Positions 41,327 to 50,064 of a stretch of 64,000 nt of DNA are shown piece by piece. The notes below the pieces were generated by a model. It ran no database searches. It saw nothing but the letters and a program-made list of their open reading frames with translations, and was not told the origin of the DNA. Source of the DNA: Acetobacterium sp. KB-1 (GTDB taxonomy: Bacteria > Bacillota > Clostridia > Eubacteriales > Eubacteriaceae); NCBI RefSeq assembly GCF_003260995.1, contig NZ_CP030040.1, forward strand, positions 2,097,995 through 2,161,994, read 5' to 3'. Position numbers and translations under genes: made by a program. Position 1 is the first letter of the stretch, and each line of letters opens with the position of its first letter.

Positions 41327-41365
41327 GTCTACGCTAATATATCATAATGATCTATTAGCGTAGAC
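41327..41365. repeat. 13-bp inverted repeat
   Basis: GTCTACGCTAATA and TATTAGCGTAGAC are perfect arms around 13 bases. A possible operator or hairpin upstream of the ferredoxin gene. Confidence 0.5.
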
Positions 41366-41518
41366 AAAGACATGTAATAAAAAAGCCAGACCGAACTAAA
41401 ACGTCAGATCGATTGGGGAGCGAACTGACAGCACTTTGCAGAAAATATTTATACATAGCCATGAAAGATTGAGCTGTGGCAGCGAAAAAAAAGATCTTGG
41501 ATCAAAAGGAATTAGAAC

Positions 41519-42238
41519 ATGAAACAAAAAATACGTAAAGGTATTCTCACCTATTCAGCCCTGCTTTTTTCCCTAACCTTTTTCTTTATGTCGCCTTATG
41601 TCATTATCATGTCGGCCACCAATGGTATAGCAAACGGTAGCGCCTTGTTTTTTGGATTCTTGCTGCTGTTCTCGATAGTCGGAAGTCGCCTGTTCTGTGG
41701 CTGGCTTTATCCAGGGAGTGCCATTCAGGAACAGGCCGCGCACTCCAACAGCAAAGCCTGGAATGGGAAATGGAAAAACAGCTCAAAATACATAATCTGG
41801 TTTTTCTTGTTAGCTTTTGTTGTCTTTTTATGGATCAGCAACGGTCCCCTCGCTGTCAATTTTTTTAGTATGTATAGTCTGGACAGCCATATTTTTGTCA
41901 TCTATATGATTGTTGTCACCCTAATCTATATCTTTGCATTGGCAACGGGAAAAAGGGGTATGTGTCATAGCTTATGTTGGATGGCACCTTTTATGATCAT
42001 CGGAGAAAAATGCGCGGATTTATTGCACATTCCCCGGTTCAGACTTAAAGCCGAAACTGAGAATTGTATTTCCTGTGGACGCTGCAGCAAAAAGTGCCCG
42101 ATGAGCCTTGATGTTGTGGAAATGGTTAAAACCAATCAAATGGATTCAAATGAATGCATCAGTTGTCTAGAGTGTGCAGATATCTGCCCCAAACAGGTGA
42201 TTAAATTTGCATCAACGCCAAAGTTAAATGATAACTAA
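41519..42238 (+). CDS. NapH-like membrane ferredoxin with 2[4Fe-4S] domain
   Basis: This 239-residue protein has about four membrane helices, cysteine motifs RLFCGWLYPGS (~60) and MCHSLCWMAPF (~148). A C-terminal double-cluster domain reads CISCGRCSKKCP (~183-194) and CISCLECADICP (~214-225). This is the NapH/NosR-type polyferredoxin layout. The second Cys of the usual FCGWxCP pair is replaced (YPGS), a small oddity. It would pass electrons at the membrane; the partner is unknown. AAGGAA precedes the ATG. A terminator follows. Confidence 0.85.
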   Translation: MKQKIRKGILTYSALLFSLTFFFMSPYVIIMSATNGIANGSALFFGFLLLFSIVGSRLFCGWLYPGSAIQEQAAHSNSKAWNGKWKNSSKYIIWFFLLAFVVFLWISNGPLAVNFFSMYSLDSHIFVIYMIVVTLIYIFALATGKRGMCHSLCWMAPFMIIGEKCADLLHIPRFRLKAETENCISCGRCSKKCPMSLDVVEMVKTNQMDSNECISCLECADICPKQVIKFASTPKLNDN

Positions 42239-42362
42239 TTGCACTACTTGTTTTTTAAACAGTTACCAAATGTCTGTCGAATATGACAAATAAAACGTCT
42301 CAGGTCATATGAATTCAAAAAATTAAAAGAGGTCCGGATTTCCTGACCTTTGTTTTCTGTCT

Positions 42363-42396
42363 GAAACCGAGGTTTAAAAACCTGGGTTTCTTTTAT
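42363..42396 (+). terminator. Intrinsic terminator
   Basis: GAAACCGAGGTT/AACCTGGGTTTC stem followed by TTTTAT, ~125 bases after the ferredoxin stop. Confidence 0.75.
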
Positions 42397-42629
42397 ATAA
42401 TGATCCTAGCTGCTTAAAAATGCAGTAGTATGCTTTTCCCATCCTCCTGAAACATGTTCATTTTTTATCTTTTTCATTTACCTTATTAACTCGGTTTATC
42501 TCAAACTGCTCCATTACCTACGGTAGATTTTCCACGCTCATTTGCGCTGCCGGGAAATCAGAAACTGAAAGTGAATTGATCCAGGAAACTGTAACTACTT
42601 AAAACGCATTTCTTCATCTGGATATTTAT
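42397..42629. other. Intergenic region, nothing recognised
   Basis: Sequence between convergent genes; no ORF, repeat or promoter stood out. Confidence 0.4.
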
Positions 42630-43496
42630 CTATGACAACCACAACGGGAATAAATTAGAAATCCAATTTGATGCCCTGATTTTTGATTCAAATCCCATAT
42701 AACCCCTATAGGTATAGCGATAATCAATTTTCCACTGGTTTTCAGAAATTTGTTTGTTATTGATAAGCTTCATTAATGAGGCGCATTCTGGTTTATCGGT
42801 TAATTTCCGTTTGCCGGCAATATAGGTTAAGTCGGTAAGCGAAAGCGCATAGCTTTGAGGCATCATAATATCGGTAATATGGGCGCTAATCGGTGCTCCA
42901 CTCGACAAACGCTGATACATATTGTGACGCAGCATGTAAGTGATGCCTTTATCAATCAATTCTTCCACAGCATTATCGGTGTAATCAACCGATTCAGAAT
43001 AAGTGATTAGCGCGCGGATCGTCTTCCCGATTCCGATATAACAAGGCACCTTTCCTAAACAACCGCCATGTTTACACACGCCTTTATAGCGCCAGGTCGT
43101 CCTGCAATCTCTTTCAAATAATTGGTAGCTTTTAATCCAATGAAGGGCTGCTTTTGCTTCTTTGCTGTCTGCCAAACCAAATCGGCAATAAGCTTCCAAA
43201 AGAAGGGCATTATAGCATGGTACCAGTTCAGCAACTCCTCCCAAGCATGAAAAACCCTGGGGCGTTGATATGTTTTCATTTACATAACTCAGTAATTTTT
43301 TAGTGTAGGGCAAGTCCTGAATAAACGGTATTTCGCTTAATCCTAACAAACGAAATACGACAAATAACGGATGATCCACAAAATCACTGGTGAGTTTGGC
43401 TACCAGTTTTGACTGGTTTAATAAATTGGTTACTTCATCCCCATCGGGACTTCTTTTATCTTCAACAGCAAGCCGTAAAACCAATGCAGTATCCAT
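42630..43496 (-). CDS. Alpha/alpha-toroid (prenyltransferase/squalene cyclase-like) protein
   Basis: This 288-residue protein's chosen start is the ATG after AAAGGGG; an upstream ATG 11 codons earlier has no site. It shows repeated helical pairs of the toroid kind: YNALLLEAYCRFGLADSKEAK, ALHWIKSYQLFERDC, IGIGKTIRALITYSES and QRLSSGAPISAHI. Four to five cysteines (CRTTW, CKHGGC, PCYIGIG) cluster mid-protein and may bind zinc. No signal peptide, so cytoplasmic. It ends a minus-strand run with glf and glycolipid genes, but its role is unknown. Confidence 0.6.
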   Translation of the reverse strand: MDTALVLRLAVEDKRSPDGDEVTNLLNQSKLVAKLTSDFVDHPLFVVFRLLGLSEIPFIQDLPYTKKLLSYVNENISTPQGFSCLGGVAELVPCYNALLLEAYCRFGLADSKEAKAALHWIKSYQLFERDCRTTWRYKGVCKHGGCLGKVPCYIGIGKTIRALITYSESVDYTDNAVEELIDKGITYMLRHNMYQRLSSGAPISAHITDIMMPQSYALSLTDLTYIAGKRKLTDKPECASLMKLINNKQISENQWKIDYRYTYRGYMGFESKIRASNWISNLFPLWLS

Positions 43497-43649
43497 CACA
43501 ACCCCTTTATACATATTATTGTTGTCCATTGTACTCTAATCGTTGCTAAATTTCTAGTTAACCTGCACAAAAAAGCACCCAGAGTTAACCCGGCACTATT
43601 TCTGCTCTTGCTTCTTCGGTGAGAACGGAAAAAGTCCTCAATCCACCGA

Positions 43650-44741
43650 TTATAAAAATCGCATTTCAAAAAATCGCATCGCCTGGTCAACCACAGCATC
43701 CATATTATAATAGCGATACTCCGCGAGCCGACCGGCAAAAATAACGTTTTTTTCGGCATCGGCTTTTGCTTTGTACAGTAAATAAAGTTCTTGCCATTCC
43801 TTTGTCGGAAATGGATAAAAAGGCTCTTCTCCATCACACGGAAATTCTTTCATGATTGTGGTTTTACGGCCTTGCTGTCCTGTTATTTTTTTGTATTCGG
43901 TAATTCGAGTGAAATCATAATCGTTGGGATAATTGACGACCGCGGATTTTTGAAACGATTCACAATCATGATCTTCCATCTCAAAACGAACGCTTCGATA
44001 TTTCAGTTTACCGAATTGATGGTCATAAAAATAATCAATTGGACCGGTATAGATCATCTTGTCATAGTCAATCGCGTCGCGCACTTCTTTATAATCCGTA
44101 TTCAGCATTACTTTTATGTTCGGACGATCGATCATTTGCTCACACATTTTAGTATAACCCGCTTTGGGAATCCCCTGATAGCGATCGGTAAAATAACGGG
44201 TATCGCGATTGAAACGAAAAGGTATTCGGGATATAACCGCCGGGTCCAATTCACTTGGCGCCACGCCCCATTGTTTCGTGGTATAGTTCATAAAGAATTT
44301 TTCATAGATGTCCCTACCCGCATTGTTTAAGGCCACATCCTCGCTACTTTTAATCGGTACCACGCTTTCCTTTTGGCTTTCAATAAAATCAACCATCTCA
44401 AACTGCGAAAAGTTGGTGTTATAGAGCTGATTAATGGTTTCCAGCGTAATGGGCATGGGAATAAACTGTCCGTCCACAAAGCTTAAGACCCGATGCTGAT
44501 AATCACACCATTCGGTGAATTGACTCAGGTAATCCCAAACCGTCTGATTATTGGTATGAAAGATATGAGGGCCATAGTTGTGAATCAGGATATGATTTGC
44601 GTTATAACTGTCATAAGCGTTGCCACCGATATGATGGCGTTTTTCAATGATCAGTATTTTATTATTTTCATTTTGTGCCAACAGATTGGCAAAGGTCAGT
44701 CCTGTCAAACCTGCTCCAACAATGAGATAGTTTACTTTCAT
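43650..44741 (-). CDS. glf: UDP-galactopyranose mutase
   Basis: This 363-residue FAD enzyme converts UDP-galactopyranose to UDP-galactofuranose. The FAD motif YLIVGAGLTGLTFAN is at 5-19, followed by IIEKRHHIGGNAYD. GPHIFHTNN holds the conserved His, and KQWGVAPSELDPAVISRIPFR and the C-terminal GRLAEYRYYNMD are diagnostic. GAGG lies before the ATG; the frame extends 21 codons upstream without a site. It supplies galactofuranose to the surface glycan made with the neighbouring GT2. Confidence 0.95.
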   Translation of the reverse strand: MKVNYLIVGAGLTGLTFANLLAQNENNKILIIEKRHHIGGNAYDSYNANHILIHNYGPHIFHTNNQTVWDYLSQFTEWCDYQHRVLSFVDGQFIPMPITLETINQLYNTNFSQFEMVDFIESQKESVVPIKSSEDVALNNAGRDIYEKFFMNYTTKQWGVAPSELDPAVISRIPFRFNRDTRYFTDRYQGIPKAGYTKMCEQMIDRPNIKVMLNTDYKEVRDAIDYDKMIYTGPIDYFYDHQFGKLKYRSVRFEMEDHDCESFQKSAVVNYPNDYDFTRITEYKKITGQQGRKTTIMKEFPCDGEEPFYPFPTKEWQELYLLYKAKADAEKNVIFAGRLAEYRYYNMDAVVDQAMRFFEMRFL

Positions 44742-44944
44742 TTGATTTTCCTCGTATAATATTTGCAAGAAAATAATATATGGCATGAAACGACAGCCTT
44801 GCAATCTAGCGTCTGCTTTTATTTCGCATTTTTATGAATGATGATTCTGGTTAATAAATGGTTGTATGATTAAGCATAATTTTGCTTCGGATCGTTCGTT
44901 TTATTTCGTTCATTTTACTTCGTTCTTGATCGATCGATTTTTGA
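44742..44944. other. Intergenic region with TTCGTT/GATCGATC repeats
   Basis: Short direct repeats TTCGTT(T/C) and a GATCGATCGAT stretch near 44888-44945. There is no gene. Confidence 0.4.
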
Positions 44945-45997
44945 TCAGGTGTTCTTTACTCTTTTTAATGATATCGCGTTTTTCTGATAGAGTAACGGCT
45001 TGGCAATGACAACAACCAAACTAATCATCACCAGGAAGTAGAAGTCCAACCCCCGGGTTACTAACAGTGACGGCGTTAACAATGCGTTTGTAAAGACCCC
45101 TTGGAAGACGGCATAGTACATCAATTCGGTAATACCTTGAGCTCCGGGTAAGGGCATCATTTCGACTGCCACGTAAATTGCCGCCTGAAGTAATACAATC
45201 GTGACCATTGAAGTTCCACTCATAGAAAATCCCCGGTATACAAAATAGGTAAGAACATACAAACAGTTTCGTTGCAGAAACGTCAAGATAAAAACAACCA
45301 GAACTTTCTTTTTGTTAAGCATTAAAAAATTGACAGCGCTATGGTAACCTTCAATAAAGTTTTCGATTTTTTGCTGACGTTCCGGCGAAAATTTAAGGAT
45401 ATGGATTCGAGTTAGAAATCCATCAATCGATCGCGTAATTTGGCGAACAATTCCTGGGATGAACATGGCAGCAAGCAAAACGGCGACGGATATAATATTA
45501 AGTGCCAGGCCCAGATAAAATAAAAACATATAGTTTTTAAGATAGTAAACCAACGGCGCATAACAAAAGACCAAAAGCGCAATGCCGATAAGCGCGAGTA
45601 CCAGCTTGCTAAACAGCGCCAATATTATTAATATCACAGAACTTTTCGATAAAGAGTTTCCATCTTTCCGCATATAATAAAGCTGCATTGGCTGCCCTCC
45701 CACAGCAGTCGGTGTGATGGCTGAATAAAAATAGCCGATAAACGAATAAGCCGCACATCGTAGTATACTGTTCGGTTCACCAAGACTACGCATTAAATAC
45801 CAAATGATAACCGCCTCAAGGATAACAAAAAGCAGCGCCACCAACATGGCTAGGAACAAGTAACCGATTTTCATACTGGAAATGGCCAGCAGGATCGCCG
45901 TAATGTCATTGCCTTTAAGCATCGTATACATCGTCAACCCCATGACGAACAGGAAAAAGAGCAGATAAAAGAGGTTTTTATTTACTTTTATAGTCAT
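44945..45997 (-). CDS. Lysylphosphatidylglycerol synthase-TM / AglD-like membrane protein
   Basis: This 350-residue integral membrane protein has about eight helices. The family phrase SAITPTAVGGQPMQLYYMRKDG is near residue 94 and MPLPGAQGITELMYYAVF near 270, as in UPF0104/LPG_synthase_TM proteins. The soluble GNAT-like synthase domain of MprF is absent. Members are thought to help flip lipids or glycolipids. It lies between a GT2 and glf, so flipping of a galactofuranose glycolipid is plausible. The gene starts 26 bases after the GT2 stop. Confidence 0.85.
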   Translation of the reverse strand: MTIKVNKNLFYLLFFLFVMGLTMYTMLKGNDITAILLAISSMKIGYLFLAMLVALLFVILEAVIIWYLMRSLGEPNSILRCAAYSFIGYFYSAITPTAVGGQPMQLYYMRKDGNSLSKSSVILIILALFSKLVLALIGIALLVFCYAPLVYYLKNYMFLFYLGLALNIISVAVLLAAMFIPGIVRQITRSIDGFLTRIHILKFSPERQQKIENFIEGYHSAVNFLMLNKKKVLVVFILTFLQRNCLYVLTYFVYRGFSMSGTSMVTIVLLQAAIYVAVEMMPLPGAQGITELMYYAVFQGVFTNALLTPSLLVTRGLDFYFLVMISLVVVIAKPLLYQKNAISLKRVKNT

Positions 45998-46023
45998 TCA
46001 CCAGCCTTTCAATACAGATAACT

Positions 46024-47064
46024 TCAATTGAATTTATAAAGCTTTTGGGCAACGCGATAGCCGGAAATTGTTAGTTTCCGACCAATGGCACCGGGCATGT
46101 TGGTCAATCCACTCATGGATGTGTATTTCAGTTTTAGATAAAGACCTTTATCTAGTGCTTTGAGCTGGCTCCATAATTTGTTTTTTTGAAGCATGGATTC
46201 TTCGGAGTTAATCATTAACAATAAGATATTTGTGATGGACATGATGATTGAAAGATATCGACACATATATGACGCAAGTTTTGGTTCTTTCTTTTTGACA
46301 ACCTGTAAATTTACACAGGTCAGCATTTGTTCGGTTACCCGGATTTGCTGATCGATTCGCTTGAGCATGATATCTTCATTCACAGATTGGTCATCACGGC
46401 CAATGAAATAATGATAAAGATCAATATTCATATAGTATAAGTATTTGACATAGGGTAGTGGTTGATAGGCAAAAATATTGTCAACATAGAACGTATGCTC
46501 TGGAAGTTTTACGCCGCTTTCTCTCAAAACTGACGTTCGAAAGATTTGAGAATGCATAAGCAAGTATTGAGACGGCTTAAAAAAACCAATATCCTGCCAT
46601 GTACATAGTTTTTCTTCATCCAACGCATTCTTGTAAGAAATATCATGGCGTATTTCCTCATGCAAATGGTCATAGACGTAATTGCAGATGAACAAATCAG
46701 GAATAACAAACGCGTTATCTTTTTGTTTCAACTGACAAAAACTTCTCACTTTAAACATCAATTGATCCAACGCCTGTTGGTCCAGCCAGTCATCGGAATC
46801 CACAACTTTGAAATAAATCCCGGTTGCCTGTTCCAATCCAACATTTACACCCGAACCATGACCGCCGTTTTCTTTATTGATGACCCGAATGATGTCGGGA
46901 TACTTGACGTTATAATCCTCGGCAATTTCACGGGTTTTGTCTTTTGAGCCATCATTGACGATGATGATTTCCACATCACTCCCGGCAAGTAAAAGTGAAT
47001 CAATACAGCGTTTCATATAGTCTTCTGAATTATAACAAGGGACAACGAAGGTGATATATTTCAT
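46024..47064 (-). CDS. Family 2 glycosyltransferase
   Basis: This 346-residue GT-A enzyme reads ITFVVPCYNSEDYMKRCIDSLL, IIIVNDGSKDKT (nucleotide loop) and VVDSDDWLD with the DxD-like metal motif near residue 94. GGHGSGVNVGLEQATG is conserved. AAAGGTGG precedes the chosen ATG. It is the first gene of the operon with the flippase-like protein and glf, transferring a sugar to a surface glycolipid at the cytoplasmic face. Confidence 0.87.
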   Translation of the reverse strand: MKYITFVVPCYNSEDYMKRCIDSLLLAGSDVEIIIVNDGSKDKTREIAEDYNVKYPDIIRVINKENGGHGSGVNVGLEQATGIYFKVVDSDDWLDQQALDQLMFKVRSFCQLKQKDNAFVIPDLFICNYVYDHLHEEIRHDISYKNALDEEKLCTWQDIGFFKPSQYLLMHSQIFRTSVLRESGVKLPEHTFYVDNIFAYQPLPYVKYLYYMNIDLYHYFIGRDDQSVNEDIMLKRIDQQIRVTEQMLTCVNLQVVKKKEPKLASYMCRYLSIIMSITNILLLMINSEESMLQKNKLWSQLKALDKGLYLKLKYTSMSGLTNMPGAIGRKLTISGYRVAQKLYKFN

Positions 47065-47157
47065 TTCGTCCACCTTTCAAATCGGCTACCGTGGGGCGAT
47101 GCGCTTGAAGCGGCATATAATTTTCGACATTCCCGCCTTTGTGGCGCTGATACATTT

Positions 47158-47190
47158 AAACAGCCGATGAAAGTTATCATCGGCTGTTTT
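47158..47190. repeat. Hairpin in the leader of the GT2 operon
   Basis: AAACAGCCGATGA and TCATCGGCTGTTT are perfect 13-bp arms. On the plus strand it is followed by TTCG only; on the minus strand it would lie ~95 bases before the GT2 start and may be an attenuator-like fold. Confidence 0.5.
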
Positions 47191-47242
47191 CGTGAAAGCA
47201 CCAAAACAAATCCCATCTCATCTACTAAAAAATCCATCTGTT

Positions 47243-47314
47243 TCAACCCTCACGTTCTACGGCACGCATATAATAAATTATGATGCTTTCCTGTATCGAT
47301 AATGTTTTTTTCAT
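47243..47314 (-). CDS. Possible 23-residue peptide upstream of the GT2 operon
   Basis: ATG with GGAGG five bases upstream opens a 23-codon frame beginning MKKTLSIQES and ending in REG. The ribosome site is better than those of many real genes here. No similarity claimed. Confidence 0.3.
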   Translation of the reverse strand: MKKTLSIQESIIIYYMRAVEREG

Positions 47315-47495
47315 TCTGGCCTCCATTTTTGTCAGTGCATTAATTACACCGGAATTGCTATGCTTTTTACTGCACATGATCACTTCTGATTCGTTATAAA
47401 TTCAATGCATCATAATTGTAACATCACAACCGCTTGGTTATTCTTAAATCAACTGTGCTTGCTTTTGCCAATAAAATGTAATTTTAAGACAGCAA
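47315..47495. other. Intergenic region, nothing recognised
   Basis: Spacer between the leader of the GT2 operon and the terminator of the AlbA_2 gene. Confidence 0.35.
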
Positions 47496-47537
47496 AACAA
47501 CCATAAGGAGCGTATGCTTTTTCCCCTTATGGTTGTT
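47496..47537 (-). terminator. Probable terminator after the AlbA_2 gene
   Basis: AACAACCATAAGG and CCTTATGGTTGTT are perfect 13-bp arms, with TTTTG following on the minus strand. Confidence 0.6.
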
Positions 47538-47568
47538 AAGCGAATTGGGTTGTTGTATCCGATTTAGT

Positions 47569-48213
47569 TTAGCCAATCAAAAAATTAATCGTCATCGATA
47601 AAACAATCCCAATAATACCACAGGCCACCCATTCTATAATCTTTCGGCTTAGTTTATTTTTTTCTTGATACCGCTTGACGGTATCCTCCAAGGAAATGGT
47701 AAGTTGGGTAATCTGTTGCGCCATTTCGTTAACGGTACTTTTAAAATCATCTGCTGTTGTGTTTAGAATTTTTTCTGAAATTTCTTCTGTTGGCATTATT
47801 TCATCTGAATGATCAGCTCTTTTGAATACACCTAAGCTGGAAGCAACAATTTTTTCGGTTTTATCAATTGAAATAATTGCGATTTGCTTCTTTTCCAACT
47901 CAACAAATTCAATCAACATCTTTGGACAGGGTGTTAATTTCTCTTTTGCCTTATTAAATGTCTCGACCACCGAGTCTTTTTTACAGCCATAAATTTTACC
48001 TTCATCACCAACACCGATAATCAATTTACCGCCCGATGCATTTGCAAACGATGAAAGGATCTTACTTAACAAATTGGGTCCACCAGTGTGTCGCCTGAAC
48101 GCCACCCGATTATTATCACCATGATTAATCAATTCTAAAATTTCTTCACTAACATTGTTACTTGACAAAAATTTGCACCAGCTCTCATCACATTCTAGTA
48201 TGTTCAATTGCAA
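47569..48213 (-). CDS. AlbA_2 (Schlafen-like) domain protein with C-terminal membrane anchor
   Basis: This 214-residue protein has residues ~20-130 resembling the AlbA_2/divergent AAA-4 domain: VAFRRHTGGPNLLSKILSSFANASGGKLIIGVGDEGKIYGC is the hallmark ANASGG..IGV.D.G stretch. Helices ~140-185 (MAQQITQLTISLEDTVKRYQEK) form a coiled coil, and ~190-212 is a membrane helix. The start is probably TTG at 48213 with a poor site, so it is uncertain. The domain is linked to nucleic-acid or nucleotide binding. A degenerate copy of this gene's 3' end lies at 54680-54845. Confidence 0.72.
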   Translation of the reverse strand: MQLNILECDESWCKFLSSNNVSEEILELINHGDNNRVAFRRHTGGPNLLSKILSSFANASGGKLIIGVGDEGKIYGCKKDSVVETFNKAKEKLTPCPKMLIEFVELEKKQIAIISIDKTEKIVASSLGVFKRADHSDEIMPTEEISEKILNTTADDFKSTVNEMAQQITQLTISLEDTVKRYQEKNKLSRKIIEWVACGIIGIVLSMTINFLIG

Positions 48214-48299
48214 ACAGAGGTCAACAATTAAACGACAATATCCGTCATACTTCCAGCTACATCTAATTGTATTTTACATGCAACTTAATTTATATAACC

Positions 48300-48328
48300 A
48301 TGTTATCTAATAAGATTAACGGCGTCAA
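48300..48328 (-). promoter_or_regulatory. Promoter of the AlbA_2 gene
   Basis: On the minus strand TTGACG, 17 bases, TAACAT. The same arrangement and flanking sequence recurs at 55702-55730, so the element is conserved between two loci. Confidence 0.65.
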
Positions 48329-48379
48329 TATTTTTTTTAATATGCTTGCGAGCCGTCTGGTACAGATGAGCGTTTGTAT

Positions 48380-49891
48380 TTAGGCATCCTGCCCTTTATA
48401 ACAGTCAATCAGATAAGACATCCTTAACAGGAACCGAATATATGCGTCATCCAGATCGATATGACTAATTTCTACGATCCGCTCCAGCCGATACGCCAGA
48501 GAATTCCTGTGAACAAACAATTTTTCTGAAGCCCGCTTGATACTGCAGCCACAATTTAAGTAGACTTTCAGTGTCGAATACAAACTGGCTTCATTTTTTC
48601 GGTCATATTGCCGCAGGATGCTTAACGCCGGATGGCAGAACAAACCGAGTCGCGACGGAGCATCCACATGATCAAGCAAATCATAGAACTGATAATCGAT
48701 GTAATCGCAAATGAGATTTTCAGGCTGCAGCCGTTTGCCCAGATTCAGAGCAGAAACCGCCTGATGATAATATTTCGCAAAACTTTCAACATGATCAAAC
48801 GCATTGCTGACACCAATGCGAAGATGCTCATTATCTACCAAATTCTGCAACGCTTTTAATTGTTCCCCCTCGATACAATCATCTTTTAAGAGCGGCACTA
48901 AAACCGCCACCTTCCCCTCATGATAAGTCACATGTGACCCCGTTAAAACTCCTTTTAAAGCCGGAACGATATGATCTTTTAAATGTCGCTCGCCAAGGTA
49001 GCGGATCGGAAAAACCGAAAGTGCGATCAGTTTGGAGGCAAACTCTAAGCCGGGAAAACAAATCGGAATGTTCTCCGGCGGTGCACCGATAAGCAGTTCA
49101 TACAGCAACTGTTGATAAAGCGTGCCGGTCTGAAACAGATAAGCAAAATAATGAGTAATAGTATAACTGATCACATGACTGACAATCTCCAGAATTTCCA
49201 TATGTTCCGGCGTTACCGGCGTTTCGCCTTCAATCATCAGGATAAAACCGACCTGGATGCCATTATGAAATACCTTACTGCTCAGCTTTCGATGGGGTGA
49301 TTCAGTGCATGAAACTTCAACAACATCGGTTGTGTGGGCTGCCTGCTGTATCGGCTTAAGCTGTTGAACGGCCTTGATAAAATCATAACTGCAATACCCC
49401 CGTCTGATATTGTCCTTCCATAAGTCGTCTGTAACTGGAATCGACGTGGAATGAGCCAGAATTTTGAAATTGACATCGCTAAAAATCAGCGAATTTCCGA
49501 GCATGATTGAGGCTGTATTAACAACCGCCTGAAGATCCCTGGTCTCATTGGCACGCTTTACGAGTTCTTCATAAATAAGCCCTCCCCCAGAATTTTTCAT
49601 CAATGTCCGGGCCAGATTGACCGCCGAAAATAATTCTGATGACTCGACCAGAGCGAGATTTTTAATCTCATCAGTCCGAGCTTTGTCATCTTTAACAAGA
49701 ACACAGTGACAGGGTAGATTTTCACTTTTTGCTAATTGGCTGCTATAACCAAAGTATAGAATATTTCCTTGAAATGAATTTTGTCGTCCATCAATTAAGG
49801 CGATGTCGATAATCTCAGCCTGATTTTCACAAGACGCCTTTGTGATCGGTAAATTAATCGCTATTTTTGTGATTAGGTCATTAAATTTCAT
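48380..49891 (-). CDS. PucR/CdaR-family transcriptional regulator
   Basis: This 503-residue protein starts at the ATG after GGAAG. The N-terminal ~110 residues are a PucR-like domain, the middle a GAF-like region, and the C-terminal HTH_30 reads YLNCGCSIKRASEKLFVHRNSLAYRLERI near residues 445-475. Such proteins respond to small metabolites and usually control the adjacent operon. It is divergent from the three-domain oxidoreductase operon at 50065, with ~170 bases between, so it is very likely its regulator. Confidence 0.87.
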   Translation of the reverse strand: MKFNDLITKIAINLPITKASCENQAEIIDIALIDGRQNSFQGNILYFGYSSQLAKSENLPCHCVLVKDDKARTDEIKNLALVESSELFSAVNLARTLMKNSGGGLIYEELVKRANETRDLQAVVNTASIMLGNSLIFSDVNFKILAHSTSIPVTDDLWKDNIRRGYCSYDFIKAVQQLKPIQQAAHTTDVVEVSCTESPHRKLSSKVFHNGIQVGFILMIEGETPVTPEHMEILEIVSHVISYTITHYFAYLFQTGTLYQQLLYELLIGAPPENIPICFPGLEFASKLIALSVFPIRYLGERHLKDHIVPALKGVLTGSHVTYHEGKVAVLVPLLKDDCIEGEQLKALQNLVDNEHLRIGVSNAFDHVESFAKYYHQAVSALNLGKRLQPENLICDYIDYQFYDLLDHVDAPSRLGLFCHPALSILRQYDRKNEASLYSTLKVYLNCGCSIKRASEKLFVHRNSLAYRLERIVEISHIDLDDAYIRFLLRMSYLIDCYKGQDA

Positions 49892-50064
49892 ACTTATCAC
49901 TTCCAGATTAAATTATTTTTATGTCTACACGTTAAAATTAGAATAGTGCATCATACACAAATTGTCAATGTGAAATCGTTTCCCGTCAATATAGGCAAAT
50001 TCCAACGAACACAGTATAATCTATTTATTATAAACGCAATTCGTTAATAATAAGGAGGAAACCT
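49892..50064. promoter_or_regulatory. Divergent promoter region
   Basis: AT-rich spacer between the PucR-type regulator and the oxidoreductase operon. A TATAAT-like TATAATC at ~50017-50023 may be the -10 for the rightward operon. No clear operator repeat was identified. Confidence 0.4.

Larger units (their letters stand above)
41009..41518. other. Divergent intergenic region with two long inverted repeats
   Basis: No gene is supported. The notable content is the inverted repeats at 41179-41208 and 41327-41365. Confidence 0.5.

Noticed and set aside
47061-47246. 61-codon minus-strand frame before the GT2 gene
   Set aside because: It reads through a perfect hairpin, overlaps the GT2 start region and has ordinary random composition; kept only as leader.
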